Notes under the pieces: generated by a model
Seen by the model: the letters and a program-made list of their open reading frames with translations, nothing else
Database searches by the model: none
What the model was told of the DNA's origin: nothing
Program-made: the position numbers and the translations under genes
NCBI RefSeq assembly: GCF_028288465.1
Contig: NZ_JAQBNR010000016.1
Coordinates: forward strand, 1 to 64,000
Source: Ferruginibacter sp.
GTDB lineage: Bacteria; Bacteroidota; Bacteroidia; Chitinophagales; Chitinophagaceae
DNA: 64,000 nucleotides
Direction: 5' to 3'
Shown here: positions 19,971 to 28,823 of the stretch, piece by piece
Numbering within the stretch: the first letter of the stretch is position 1
Layout of the letters: each line of letters opens with the position of its first letter

Positions 19971-20507
19971 GTTGCTATTTTATTGCTGGTGTGCTAAAGT
20001 TATACCAACATAGCGGAGATTTTTCCGCCGTGCTACTTTTCAGTTGCGCCAGATAGATTTGTCTTGTTAACGACAATGTTCCATCCAAACATACTGTGGG
20101 TATAATATATATTAAATGCCCGCTGCGTTCCGTGGGAATGCTATCTGCGCAAATAAAATACAATCCACATTACGTTCCTATGAAACGTGTGCCAACAATT
20201 TGTTGTTGCCACCCACATAATGCCCGATGGGTCAATGCCTACATCCTGACTAAATTAAGTTGGCCGCAATGCACGCTTCAAATCTAAATATCGAAAAGAA
20301 CGATCCCCTTTTTATAAACGAAGCTTTGCATTCTTTCCGCTCAATCAGGCGTATACCCTGCACATGTTATCATCTGTGGTTTTCAAGTAATGTGCTATTC
20401 ACCCCAAATGAAAATTCACTCCCCATTTCCGGCTACAACAAAAGTAGATCTGGCTACAGTTGTTATTTTGATGCTGCTGAATTTTGCAGAAACAAATAAA
20501 CAACAAA
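19971..20507. other. Intergenic region, 537 bp, divergent
   Basis: Separates a leftward oxidoreductase gene from a rightward NmrA-like gene, so two promoters are expected. Short frames here have no coding signature. A TTATTTTG octamer at 20463-20470 is one base off the TAnnTTTG consensus, but no matching upstream TTTG element was found. Nothing else recognised. Confidence 0.45.
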
Positions 20508-21410
20508 ATGAAAATTATCATTACAGGTTCTCTTGGGCACATCAGCAAACCGCTGGTTAATATACTGGTTCAGAAAAAATATTCTGTGACAGTAATCAGC
20601 AGTAAAGCCGAACGGCAAAAAGCAATTGAAGCTGCGGGTGCCACCGCTGCGATCGGCTCTATGGAAGATGCTAATTTTTTAACAGCGACTTTTAAAGGAG
20701 CAGATATTGTGTATGTGATGGAAGCAGTTGGAGCACACAATTTCTTTGATAAAAATTTCGACATCATGGCGGCCATTGACAGGATTGTCAACAGTTACAA
20801 AGAAGCCATTCAACAGTCGGGCGTAAAGCGGGTGATTCATCTCAGCAGCATTGGTGCGCATACCGACAAAGGCAATGGCATGCTGGCTTTTCACTATAAT
20901 GCAGAAAAAATTTTACAGCAGTTACCAAACGATGGTACCATTAAATTTATGCGGCCCGTCGGCTTCTACTACAACATGTTTGCATTTATACCTACCATCA
21001 AAACGCAAAACTGCATTGTTTCAAATTATGGTGGTGATGAAAAAGAACCCTGGGTTTCGCCGCTGGACATTGCGAAAACGATCGCTGAAGAAATTGAAAA
21101 ACCTTTTACTGGCAGAGAGATTCGTTACATAGCAAGCGATGAAGTTTCACCGAATGAGGTGGCCACCATTTTAGGCAAAGCAATTGGAAAGCCGGGTTTA
21201 AAATGGCAGGTAATTCCCGATGAACAATTTATGAACGGTTTGCTGGCAGCCGGCATGAACACTCAGGCGGCGAGGGGTTTGACGGAAATGAATGCAGGCA
21301 GGCGAAACGGTGTAGTGTACGAAGATTACTACCGTAACAAGCCGCTGTTAGGTAATATAAAACTGGTTGATTTTGCAAAGGAATTTGGAGCAGGCTATAA
21401 CCAACAATAA
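20508..21410 (+). CDS. NmrA-like NAD(P)-binding protein (atypical short-chain dehydrogenase)
   Basis: 300 residues from the ATG at 20508; an upstream in-frame start at 20484 would add eight residues before the Rossmann strand and is less likely. MKIIITGSLGHISKPL holds the glycine-rich NAD(P) motif (TGxxGxx), followed by YSVTVISSKAERQKAIE, where the acidic/basic pattern suggests NADP. GVKRVIHLSSIGAH is the usual central strand; the catalytic YxxxK is not evident, as in NmrA/HSCARG proteins that act as redox sensors or quinone reductases. The AraC regulator begins 13 bp after the stop, so the two form an operon; the regulator probably controls this unit (inference). Confidence 0.87.
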   Translation: MKIIITGSLGHISKPLVNILVQKKYSVTVISSKAERQKAIEAAGATAAIGSMEDANFLTATFKGADIVYVMEAVGAHNFFDKNFDIMAAIDRIVNSYKEAIQQSGVKRVIHLSSIGAHTDKGNGMLAFHYNAEKILQQLPNDGTIKFMRPVGFYYNMFAFIPTIKTQNCIVSNYGGDEKEPWVSPLDIAKTIAEEIEKPFTGREIRYIASDEVSPNEVATILGKAIGKPGLKWQVIPDEQFMNGLLAAGMNTQAARGLTEMNAGRRNGVVYEDYYRNKPLLGNIKLVDFAKEFGAGYNQQ

Positions 21411-21423
21411 GTAACTTCATAAC

Positions 21424-22344
21424 ATGCCAAACAAACAACCACGCCGAATTAAAACGATCAAAGAGTTTCACCAGTTCAGGGGTTTGCCAATGCCTGAACA
21501 TCCGTTGATCAGTGTAGTGGATTATGCGGCTATCAGGCATTTTCCTGAAAACAACACGATCAGCTGGGTGCTGGATTTTTATTCCATTTCATTAAAAAGA
21601 ACTTCCAACGCCAAAATGAAATATGGTCAGCAGGAATATGATTTTGATGAAGGCGTTATGTTTTTTATGGCTCCCGGACAGGTTTTCAGCGTTGAGGTCA
21701 ATACGAATGTGCCAGCCAGACATACGGGATGGATATTGCTAATCCATCCCGATTTTATCTGGAATACGGCTTTGGCCAAAACAATTAAGGGGTATGACTA
21801 TTTCGGCTACTCGGTAAATGAAGCCTTGTTTCTTTCAGCAAAAGAAGAAGCCACTGTTACCAATATCATACAACACATCGCACAGGAATACCACGCCAAC
21901 ATCGACAAGTTTAGCCAAAATGTAATCATTGCTCAACTGGAATTATTACTCACTTACTCGCAACGGTTTTACGAACGCCAGTTCATCACCAGGAAAATAT
22001 CCAACCATCAAATTCTCCATCGCCTGGAAACTGTTCTTACGGAATATTTCAACAGCAACTATTTAACACAAAAGGGATTGCCTACTGTGCAACACATTGC
22101 CACTGCATTAAATGTATCGCCCAATTATTTAAGCGGTTTGCTAAAAGTACTTACCGGGCAAAGCACGCAGCAGCATATCCACGACAAACTGATTGAAAAA
22201 GCCAAAGAAAAATTATCCACTACCGATTTATCAGTAAGTGAAATTGCCTACGAATTGGGATTTGAACATCCGCAATCTTTCAGCAAATTTTTCAAAACAA
22301 AAACGCGGTTGTCTGCGTTGGAATTCCGGCAATCATTTAATTGA
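21424..22344 (+). CDS. AraC family transcriptional regulator
   Basis: 306 residues. The N-terminal 1-170 looks like a cupin-type sensor part (FDEGVMFFMAPGQVFSVE), and the C-terminal 200-306 is the double helix-turn-helix: LPTVQHIATALNVSPNYLSGLLK is the first and SVSEIAYELGFEHPQSFSKFFK the second, the latter being the strongest AraC signature. It would bind DNA as an activator in response to a small molecule. Located 13 bp after the NmrA-like gene in the same direction, which is the usual arrangement for autoregulated pairs in Bacteroidota. Confidence 0.93.
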   Translation: MPNKQPRRIKTIKEFHQFRGLPMPEHPLISVVDYAAIRHFPENNTISWVLDFYSISLKRTSNAKMKYGQQEYDFDEGVMFFMAPGQVFSVEVNTNVPARHTGWILLIHPDFIWNTALAKTIKGYDYFGYSVNEALFLSAKEEATVTNIIQHIAQEYHANIDKFSQNVIIAQLELLLTYSQRFYERQFITRKISNHQILHRLETVLTEYFNSNYLTQKGLPTVQHIATALNVSPNYLSGLLKVLTGQSTQQHIHDKLIEKAKEKLSTTDLSVSEIAYELGFEHPQSFSKFFKTKTRLSALEFRQSFN

Positions 22345-22486
22345 CAGGGTTAATCTGTAGAACGTATCATTTACAAATTCTTCCATACACTTCCCTCCTG
22401 TTCAACACCGTTACCAGGCTTTTAAATAATCATCCCCATGCCTCTGCCGCCGAAATCAAAAAAATCAAAAAAAAACTTCCTCAAAA

Positions 22487-22518
22487 TTTGCGTAGCCAAA
22501 TAACTACATATATATTTG
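22487..22518 (+). promoter_or_regulatory. Sigma-ABfr promoter of the first ArsR operon
   Basis: TTTG at 22487-22490, a 20-bp spacer, then TATATTTG at 22511-22518, a full match to the Bacteroidota -33/-7 consensus (TTTG, TAnnTTTG). The predicted start of transcription lies near 22524, leaving a leader of only about a dozen bases before the ATG at 22537. Confidence 0.85.
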
Positions 22519-22533
22519 TAGTCAAATAGCTAC
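22492..22533. promoter_or_regulatory. Paired operator dyads over the first ArsR promoter
   Basis: Two 16-bp dyads with the same arms, GTAG-N8-CTAC: GTAGCCAAATAACTAC at 22492-22507, filling the promoter spacer, and GTAGTCAAATAGCTAC at 22518-22533, starting on the last base of the -7 element. They are 26 bp apart start to start. Bound repressor would block RNA polymerase. The ArsR protein encoded directly downstream is the obvious ligand (inference). Confidence 0.75.
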
Positions 22534-22536
22534 ACA

Positions 22537-22857
22537 ATGAATTTAAGACGGGATGTATTTCAAGCCATAGCCGACCCTACGAGGAGAGCCATATTATTGT
22601 TGGTTGCTTCGCAATCGATGACGGCCGGTGCAATAGCGGCCAACTTCGATACCGCAAGGCCCACTGTATCCAAACACCTGCAGATACTTACTGAATGCGA
22701 ATTGCTTACACAGGAGCAAAGCGGCAGGGAAATTTCCTACCATACCAACGCAAAAAAAATGAAAGCAATCGCCGATTTTATTGAGCCATTCCGCAACATG
22801 TGGGATGACCGGTTTAACAAACTGGAAGCCGTTATGAAAAAATATAAACGCAAATAA
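22537..22857 (+). CDS. ArsR-type helix-turn-helix repressor, first copy
   Basis: 106 residues, winged-helix fold. The start [20 protein letters not shown] is the classical N-terminus of the ArsR group that pairs with SRPBCC proteins. The recognition helix is in [17 protein letters not shown] and the wing in [12 protein letters not shown]. The metal-binding ELCVCD motif is absent, so it is not a metal sensor. It closely resembles the paralogue at 28005, differing inside the recognition helix (RPTVSKH here, RQTISKH there). The SRPBCC gene begins one base after its stop. Its promoter carries two matching dyads, suggesting autorepression. Confidence 0.92.
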   Translation: MNLRRDVFQAIADPTRRAILLLVASQSMTAGAIAANFDTARPTVSKHLQILTECELLTQEQSGREISYHTNAKKMKAIADFIEPFRNMWDDRFNKLEAVMKKYKRK

Positions 22858-22858
22858 C

Positions 22859-23326
22859 ATGGAACGAAAAACGAAAATACATGCAGACGATGGCAAACAG
22901 GATTTGCTGATTACAAGGGAATTTGATTTACCGCTGGAATTATTATTTAAAGCGCATGCCGAACCTGAATTGGTGGAACAGTGGATGGGAACAAAAGTGC
23001 TGAAACTGGAAACTAAAAAGCACGGCGGCTGGCAATTTGAAACGAGTGATGGTAAGGGAAACGTAGTATTCAGAGCCAACGGCGTTATCCATGAGTTTGT
23101 TGAGAATCGTAAAATCGTGCGCACGTTTGAAATGGAGAATGCGCCTTTTGACGTGCAGTTGGAGTTTCTTGAATTTGAACAACTGACTGACGAAACAAGT
23201 AAACTAACTATGCAGATAGTTTATAAATCGGTTGAACTAAGAGACCAGATGCTGAAGCTGCCTTTTGCGCAGGGCCTCAATATGGCACATGACCGCTTAC
23301 AGGATTTCGTACAAAAACTAAAATAA
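22859..23326 (+). CDS. SRPBCC (AHSA1-like) domain protein
   Basis: 155 residues of START/Bet v1-like fold. The opening strand ITREFDLPLELLFKAHAEPELVEQWMG is the usual family start, followed by GGWQFETSD, a strand pair, and a long C-terminal helix (AQGLNMAHDRLQDFVQKLK) that closes the hydrophobic cavity. Members bind hydrophobic ligands or act as co-chaperone-like proteins; in ArsR-SRPBCC pairs the protein may bind the signal ligand. Co-transcribed with ArsR (one base between stop and start) and with the DoxX-like gene six bases downstream. Ligand unknown. Confidence 0.9.
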   Translation: MERKTKIHADDGKQDLLITREFDLPLELLFKAHAEPELVEQWMGTKVLKLETKKHGGWQFETSDGKGNVVFRANGVIHEFVENRKIVRTFEMENAPFDVQLEFLEFEQLTDETSKLTMQIVYKSVELRDQMLKLPFAQGLNMAHDRLQDFVQKLK

Positions 23327-23332
23327 CCTACC

Positions 23333-23716
23333 ATGTCAAGTCGCAATAAAATTATTTACTGGGTTGCAACAACACTATTATCTTTCGGCATGCTGAGCAG
23401 CGGGCTGGCACAACTTTTTCATGCAAAAGAAATGATTGATTTAATTGTTCCGTTGGGATATCCGTTGTATTTTTTATACATCATTGGGGTGTGGAAACTA
23501 TTGGGTGTAACCACCATTCTCCTTCCGGGATTTAAGCTGGCTAAAGAATGGGCGTATGCAGGTTTCTTCTTCCTGATGACAGGAGCATTGCTATCACACC
23601 TTGCAAGCGGCGATAGCAGCGTTAAGGGAATTATCGGGCCATTTATGCAAACAATTTTTATTATTTTGTCCTGGTATTTCCGGCCGGCGGATAGAATACT
23701 CATTGCAGCCAATTAA
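23333..23716 (+). CDS. DoxX-like small membrane protein
   Basis: 127 residues with four predicted membrane spans (IIYWVATTLLSFGMLSSGL; LGYPLYFLYIIGVWKLLGV; WAYAGFFFLMTGALLSHL; GPFMQTIFIILSWYF). The pattern, with IGVWKLLGVTTILLPGFKLAKEWAYAG, fits the DoxX-like family of four-helix inner-membrane proteins, often encoded beside SRPBCC or VOC genes. Some relatives take part in quinone or thiosulphate redox reactions; here no function can be named. It follows the SRPBCC gene by six bases and is the last gene of the ArsR operon before a 186-bp gap. Confidence 0.85.
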   Translation: MSSRNKIIYWVATTLLSFGMLSSGLAQLFHAKEMIDLIVPLGYPLYFLYIIGVWKLLGVTTILLPGFKLAKEWAYAGFFFLMTGALLSHLASGDSSVKGIIGPFMQTIFIILSWYFRPADRILIAAN

Positions 23717-23902
23717 TAAAATCCGGATGGACTGAATGGTTGATGTATATTTAAAAAGCGCTGTGAAGTGACTTGTGTGCACCCAGGCAAAATGAAAAGG
23801 TTGCTATAAAAAACTGAACCTGTATGGAGCGTCGTCTGTGTCGCTGCCATGAAATACAAATGCCGGCAAACAAATTTTATCTGAAGTAAAAGTATAAACA
23901 AC

Positions 23903-24460
23903 ATGAACAAGAAGTTGTCACCGGGTGAGCGTGAAGAACTGCTCAAAATATTAAAGGCCCGCTTTGAAAAAAATATGAACCGCCATAAAGGGCTTGAATG
24001 GAACCTTGTGCAAACCAGGCTGGAAGCGAGTGCAGAAAAGTGTTGGTCGCTCAATGAAATGGAAGCATCGGGCGGCGAGCCGGATGTGGTTGGCCATGAT
24101 AAAAAAACGGGGCAATACACTTTTTATGACTGTTCAGCAGAAAGCCCAAAAGGCCGCAGGAGCCTGTGTTACGACCGGGAAGCACATACGGCAAGAAAAG
24201 AATTTAAACCAGCCGATACGGTGCTGGACATGGCTGCTGCAATGGGTATTGAACTGTTGGATGAAACCCAATACAGGGCCTTGCAACACCTGGGAAAATT
24301 TGATACAAAAACTTCCAGCTGGATAATAACGCCTGCAACTATCAGGAAACTGGGTGGTGCTCTTTTTTGCGACCGCAGGTACGACACTGTCTTTGTATAT
24401 CATAATGGTGCGGAATCATACTATGCTGCCCGTGGCTTTCGTGGTTCATTAACCGTTTAA
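23903..24460 (+). CDS. DUF4256 family protein
   Basis: 185 residues, soluble. Characteristic family segments are visible: LEWNLVQTRLEAS near residue 40, SLNEMEASGGEPDVVGHD, FYDCSAESPKGRRSLCYD, and AMGIELLDETQYRALQHLG. The C-terminal half alternates strands and short helices and ends FRGSLTV. The family has no established function; it is common in small accessory modules with VOC and SRPBCC genes. It lies 186 bp after the DoxX-like gene and 13 bp before the YdeI-like gene, with which it is probably co-transcribed. Confidence 0.85.
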   Translation: MNKKLSPGEREELLKILKARFEKNMNRHKGLEWNLVQTRLEASAEKCWSLNEMEASGGEPDVVGHDKKTGQYTFYDCSAESPKGRRSLCYDREAHTARKEFKPADTVLDMAAAMGIELLDETQYRALQHLGKFDTKTSSWIITPATIRKLGGALFCDRRYDTVFVYHNGAESYYAARGFRGSLTV

Positions 24461-24473
24461 TAAAAAACATCCC

Positions 24474-25067
24474 ATGACAAAGAAAATACTGAATCCTGCC
24501 GCTGATTTTTATTTTGACAAAGCCGGCACCTGGCAGGAAGCGATCAGGCAATTACGGATGATTGTCCTTGACACCGGCCTCACCGAAGAACTAAAATGGG
24601 GTTGCCCCTGCTATTCATTGGAGGGCAGCAATATTGTGTTAATACATGTGTTTAAAGAATATTGTGCCTTGTTATTTTTCAAGGGAGCCTTGCTGGAAGA
24701 CAGTAAAAATATCCTGATTCAGCAAACGAAAAATGTGCAGGCTGCCCGGCAGGTACGGTTCACCAATGTAAAGGACATTGTGAAGCAGGAAAAAACATTG
24801 AAGGCATATATTCAGCAAGCCATTGACGTGGAAAAAGCCGGACTGAAAGTGGATCTTAAAAAAACAACAGAATACACTATACCTGAAGAATTTCAAACCA
24901 AACTAAATAAACAACCTGCGCTGAAAGCCGCGTTTGCTGCATTGACGCCTGGCCGCCAAAGAGCCTACCTGTTGCATTTTTCAGCACCCAAACAAACCAA
25001 AACACGGGAAGCAAGAATTAAAAAATATATACCGCAAATACTGCAGGGTAAGGGATTGAATGATTAG
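24474..25067 (+). CDS. DUF1801 / YdeI-OmdA fusion-type protein
   Basis: 197 residues. The first part (1-115) is a DUF1801 domain with WQEAIRQLRMIVLDTGLTEELKWGCPCYSL; the second (145-197) is an OmdA-type segment with KAAFAALTPGRQRAYLLHFS and a basic tail TREARIKKYIPQIL, the usual YdeI end. YdeI in Bacillus and enterobacteria has been linked to resistance to cationic peptides, but the mechanism is unknown, so no activity is claimed. Located 13 bp after the DUF4256 gene and convergent with the M14 peptidase gene. Confidence 0.88.
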   Translation: MTKKILNPAADFYFDKAGTWQEAIRQLRMIVLDTGLTEELKWGCPCYSLEGSNIVLIHVFKEYCALLFFKGALLEDSKNILIQQTKNVQAARQVRFTNVKDIVKQEKTLKAYIQQAIDVEKAGLKVDLKKTTEYTIPEEFQTKLNKQPALKAAFAALTPGRQRAYLLHFSAPKQTKTREARIKKYIPQILQGKGLND

Positions 25068-25146
25068 TGCAGCTTATGTATTCAATACAATAATATATTA
25101 CCAAAAGTGAATGATTTTGTACCGAAGGATAGCAAAGAACTGGCAT

Positions 25147-27726
25147 TTAATCATCGCCTCTCCCACTCGCTGCATCAATAATTTTTGCAAAGAAAATCGC
25201 ATTCATCATCAGCCTGGTACCACCCAGCCAAAACGCCCGGAAGTTGGGATTGTTATCAATATTAATGATTCTGCCAGTGCCCACCGTATTCACAATTACA
25301 GCGGCTGTATTCTTCATTGCATCGCTGTTCTCTTTGCTTATCCACCCGCTTTGCAAAGGGTTTTCTTTATAATAAAAAGGCGTTGCAAAAGGGTTTTTGC
25401 TTTTCTCCATAAACACTTTGTTGCTCTTAAAAAAGCTGATTGTTTTTTCGGTATAACCATACGCCAGTGGATGTGTTAGGTCAACATCTGCACCAAAAAT
25501 GGCGCCGCTCATTTGTTGTGCGCCATCAATTTCTTCTTCCTCGCCATAGGCAATTCGCTTAGTGCTGTCAACACCGGTTTTAATTTTTTTAAGCGTTACC
25601 GAATTGATTCCATTTTGAGAAGCCCATTGCACGGCTTCTTCCAGCAATATCAGCGTACCGCCATTGCTGACCCATGTTTTTAATTTTTCTTTATTTAATT
25701 CCGCATAACTGCCGCCCACCATTACCAGGGTATTGTATTTGTTTAAATCTACCCGGTTAAAAATAGCTGGTTCCAGATGAGTAGCGGGTATGTTCATCCG
25801 CTGGTCAAGCAAATGCCATACTTCGCCTGCATCGGTAGCATTCACGCCGGCACCGGCCAGCATGGCAATGGTTGGTTTGGTGAGTGCAACCAGTTTGCGG
25901 CTGCCCATATCAACGCCACTTATTGCATTGCCTGTTTGCAGTGCATAAAAAGGCAATGCATATTTTTTAGCGATATCGCTCAGCAGGAAAAATAATTTAT
26001 CTGCATCCAGTGGCTGATTGTTTACAGGTATCAGCACAGTGCCCGGGTTAAAGTTTTTTGTTGCTGTAGTCAACACCATTTCAAATTTTTCAGTGGCTGT
26101 TTTTGTGATGATATTATTTTTCTGCAACTCGTACAAGGCAGCAGGTGCCAGCAGATCAGTCCATTCCAGCAAATAGCCATAGGTACTTTTACCACCATTT
26201 ACAATACCTGTTAACTGGTTTGCTTCCGTCAATTGTTTCCCTAGTAGATTCTTGTTGAATTGCGTTGCGCTCAACTCTCCATAAGGCATACCAAAAGCCA
26301 GTGGCATAGTCCAGGCGGTGATATCATAAAACAGGCTGTCTTTATAATTGAGTGTCTTTTCAAAAAATGTTTTTATTAGTTTGTACTGCGGTTGCTGCAC
26401 GGGCACAATAAATGCATCGCCTGTTTTAAAAGTTTTGCCGTTGGCTATGATGTCATTTTTGGGTGCATATATTTCAATACGGTGGCGCAACAACATTGTT
26501 ACAAACAGGTTGGTTTTATTCTTATCTGCCCCGTCACCAAAAACATAGGCTTGTACAGGTGCCGTAGCAGCCTGCTGCAGCGAAGTGGTATAAAAAGTAC
26601 GCTGCCAGTCTAAAAATTCTTTGCGCAAATTGTTTGCTCCTTCCAATGTAGAGAGCGTTGTTACAAACTGGTTTTTGATGGTAGCAGGAAAACGCAAAAT
26701 ACCATTCACTGTTTCCTGCGCATGGCCACGACTACTGGCCTGTTCAAACAAAATACCAATGGCGCCATTGATATCGGGATAGGTGGAACCCTTGCCATAA
26801 TAAAAATCATCGTAACTCTCTTTTGTAAAATACAGGGAACCGATTTTATCCAACGCCTTTGCATGAAACTTAGCCAGCTTGCTGGTAAGCTCCTGGTTTT
26901 TTTCCGGCGTTAAGGGATTTACCCTTGCTGACACACCGGGTTGAAAAAAGAAAGTAGCATTACTCCCCTGCTCATGATGATCCGTTAAAATATTCGGCCG
27001 CCATTGATGAAACCACTGCAACCTGTTCTGGCTTTCCACATGCACGGCCGGCAACCAGTCCCTGTTAAGATCGAACCAGTAATGATTGAATCTGCCACCG
27101 GGCCACACTTCATTAAACTCCCTGCTGTTGGGATCCGTAACCAGGTTTTTACTTTTATGCTGGTTGGCCCAGGTAGAAAAACGCTGCAGTCCATCTGGGT
27201 TAAAAGATGGATCAAAAAGAATCACCGTATTGTCCAGTAAATCATCGATCGCCTTGCCCTGCGCCGCCGCTAAATAATAGGCGCTAAGCAAAGCTGCATT
27301 GGCACCGCTTGGTTCATTACCATGAATGGAATGACCGATCCAAACCACAATGGGCATGTGCTCAATATTTACAGCAGCAGATTTTGAAGGATCGCTTAAT
27401 AACAAATGTTGTTGCCGTATTTCTTCCAGGTGCTGCTGATTTTTTGGTGAGGTGATGATCAACAACACCTGCGGACGATCTTCATAAGTAAAACCCATCG
27501 TCTCCAGCTTAACTCTTTCCGGTGCGGCAGCGGCTATAGCTTTCATATAATTCACCAGCCGGTCGTGGGTTACATGCCACTCGCCTACTTCGTGATAAAT
27601 AATGTCTTTTGGTTTAGGGATGGCCGGGTTGTACGTGACATCATCCGGCAAATAATAACTTAAGTCCTGGGCTGTAGCCTGCAAGACCATGAAAAAAATA
27701 ATCGCCGAAAAAAATAGCTGCTTCAT
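25147..27726 (-). CDS. Secreted M14 family zinc carboxypeptidase
   Basis: 859 residues. A signal peptide is evident (LFFSAIIFFMVLQATAQ, cleaved near residue 20). The M14 peptidase domain spans about 50-350: His135 and Glu138 in HSIHGNEPSGAN are the first two zinc ligands, the FNPDG segment follows, and TDHHEQGSNATFFFQPG near residue 250 supplies the third ligand. Glu in FEQASSRG near residue 330 is the candidate catalytic base. The C-terminal half (about 590-850) has a glutamine-amidotransferase-like fold (TLVMVGGSYAELNKE; LKTWVSNGGTLILLEEAVQW), the usual architecture of large M14 enzymes of Bacteroidota. It would act in the periplasm or outside on peptides. It stands alone between two ArsR modules on the opposite strand. 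Confidence 0.9.
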   Translation of the reverse strand: MKQLFFSAIIFFMVLQATAQDLSYYLPDDVTYNPAIPKPKDIIYHEVGEWHVTHDRLVNYMKAIAAAAPERVKLETMGFTYEDRPQVLLIITSPKNQQHLEEIRQQHLLLSDPSKSAAVNIEHMPIVVWIGHSIHGNEPSGANAALLSAYYLAAAQGKAIDDLLDNTVILFDPSFNPDGLQRFSTWANQHKSKNLVTDPNSREFNEVWPGGRFNHYWFDLNRDWLPAVHVESQNRLQWFHQWRPNILTDHHEQGSNATFFFQPGVSARVNPLTPEKNQELTSKLAKFHAKALDKIGSLYFTKESYDDFYYGKGSTYPDINGAIGILFEQASSRGHAQETVNGILRFPATIKNQFVTTLSTLEGANNLRKEFLDWQRTFYTTSLQQAATAPVQAYVFGDGADKNKTNLFVTMLLRHRIEIYAPKNDIIANGKTFKTGDAFIVPVQQPQYKLIKTFFEKTLNYKDSLFYDITAWTMPLAFGMPYGELSATQFNKNLLGKQLTEANQLTGIVNGGKSTYGYLLEWTDLLAPAALYELQKNNIITKTATEKFEMVLTTATKNFNPGTVLIPVNNQPLDADKLFFLLSDIAKKYALPFYALQTGNAISGVDMGSRKLVALTKPTIAMLAGAGVNATDAGEVWHLLDQRMNIPATHLEPAIFNRVDLNKYNTLVMVGGSYAELNKEKLKTWVSNGGTLILLEEAVQWASQNGINSVTLKKIKTGVDSTKRIAYGEEEEIDGAQQMSGAIFGADVDLTHPLAYGYTEKTISFFKSNKVFMEKSKNPFATPFYYKENPLQSGWISKENSDAMKNTAAVIVNTVGTGRIINIDNNPNFRAFWLGGTRLMMNAIFFAKIIDAASGRGDD

Positions 27727-27954
27727 AAGTTATTAGTTAATCATTGAAAATAAGTTGTTTGGCCAGATAAAAAAAGATGATTTTCTGGACGATTTGCATT
27801 ATGGCATCGCGTGTTCATTTGCAAATATTTTACAGGCAATGCAATACCTTCAACCCTTTTCGGGGCTGATGACGTTACATTATCTAATCACTGGTTGTCG
27901 CAATAACAATGCTTCTCTATCAATTCAAAAAAAATAAAAATAAAGCCATAAATA

Positions 27955-27985
27955 TTTGTGCAGCCAGGTAACTGCACTATATTTG
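27955..27985 (+). promoter_or_regulatory. Sigma-ABfr promoter of the second ArsR operon
   Basis: TTTG at 27955-27958, a 19-bp spacer, then TATATTTG at 27978-27985, a full consensus match. The expected transcript start is near 27991, giving a leader of about 14 bases before the ATG at 28005. The layout is the same as at the first ArsR promoter. Confidence 0.85.
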
Positions 27986-28000
27986 CAGTCAAATAACTGC
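27960..28000. promoter_or_regulatory. Paired operator dyads over the second ArsR promoter
   Basis: Two 16-bp dyads with arms GCAG-N8-CTGC: GCAGCCAGGTAACTGC at 27960-27975 in the promoter spacer and GCAGTCAAATAACTGC at 27985-28000 beginning on the last base of the -7 element, 25 bp apart. Compared with the first ArsR promoter, the second base of each left arm and the matching base of each right arm have changed together (T to C, A to G), which keeps the symmetry. Confidence 0.75.
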
Positions 28001-28004
28001 ACAA

Positions 28005-28343
28005 ATGGAAATTCGCAGAGATGTTTTTCAGGCCATCGCCGACCCTACCCGCAGGGCGATACTGGGTTTGGTGGCTTTACAGGACATGACCCCCGGTGCC
28101 ATCGCCGGCAACTTTGATTCGACCAGGCAAACGATTTCAAAGCACATACAAATTTTAACCGAGTGCGAATTGCTGAAACAAACCCAATCCGGCAGGGAAA
28201 TATATTACCAGTTCAACCCAAAAAAAATGAAAGAAATAGCAGACTGGCTGGAACCTTACCGAAAATTGTGGGAGGGCAGATTATCAGCAATGGATGATCT
28301 GCTGAAAGAAATGCAAACGAAAAAAACAAGATCGAAAAAATAA
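28005..28343 (+). CDS. ArsR-type helix-turn-helix repressor, second copy
   Basis: 112 residues, clearly paralogous to the gene at 22537 (shared [23 protein letters not shown] and QSGREI segments). The recognition helix reads [15 protein letters not shown]. No metal-binding motif. A short basic tail (KTRSKK) is extra. It heads an operon with a VOC/PhnB-like gene 27 bp downstream and an SRPBCC gene after that, so like the first copy it probably represses its own unit through the dyads in its promoter (inference). Confidence 0.92.
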   Translation: MEIRRDVFQAIADPTRRAILGLVALQDMTPGAIAGNFDSTRQTISKHIQILTECELLKQTQSGREIYYQFNPKKMKEIADWLEPYRKLWEGRLSAMDDLLKEMQTKKTRSKK

Positions 28344-28370
28344 TCAGTTCACCAATTAAAAGTAAACAAC

Positions 28371-28796
28371 ATGACAAAGCAACTCTATCCCTGTTTATGG
28401 TTCGACGGTAAGGCCAGGGCAGCAGCCGATTTCTACTGTGGCATTTTTCCGGATTCAACAATATTGCATGACTCAGGAATGGTAGTGAATTTTAAGTTGA
28501 ACGGGCAACTCTTTATGGGCTTAAATGGCGGTCCTCATTTTACATTTAACGAAGCTGTTTCTTTTGTTATCCCCTGTAAAGACCAGGCTGAAATTGATCA
28601 TTACTGGTACAAGCTGATTGCCGATGGCGGACAGGAAAGTATGTGCGGATGGTGCAAAGATAAGTTCGGATTATCCTGGCAGGTGGTGCCGGAAATACTG
28701 GGTCAACTGATGTCTGATCCTGAAAAAGGGCCACGTGTTGTGCAGGCATTTATGAAAATGAAAAAATTTGATATTGCAGCGTTGCAAAATGCTTGA
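28371..28796 (+). CDS. VOC superfamily (PhnB-like) protein
   Basis: 141 residues. The paired beta-alpha-beta-beta-beta units of the vicinal oxygen chelate fold are readable: LYPCLWFDGKARAAADFYCG opens the first and VIPCKDQAEIDHYWYKLIADGG the second, and CGWCKDKFGLSWQVVPEIL is the typical end of the PhnB/'3-demethylubiquinone methyltransferase' subgroup. That old name is a misnomer; most members have no known reaction. Metal ligands are not obvious. Second gene of the ArsR operon. Confidence 0.9.
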   Translation: MTKQLYPCLWFDGKARAAADFYCGIFPDSTILHDSGMVVNFKLNGQLFMGLNGGPHFTFNEAVSFVIPCKDQAEIDHYWYKLIADGGQESMCGWCKDKFGLSWQVVPEILGQLMSDPEKGPRVVQAFMKMKKFDIAALQNA

Positions 28797-28823
28797 TTGC
28801 GAAAAACATCCAATTTAAAAATC

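Noticed and set aside
20463..20470. TTATTTTG before the NmrA-like gene as a -7 element
   Set aside because: The second base departs from the consensus and no TTTG element lies 19-20 bp upstream.
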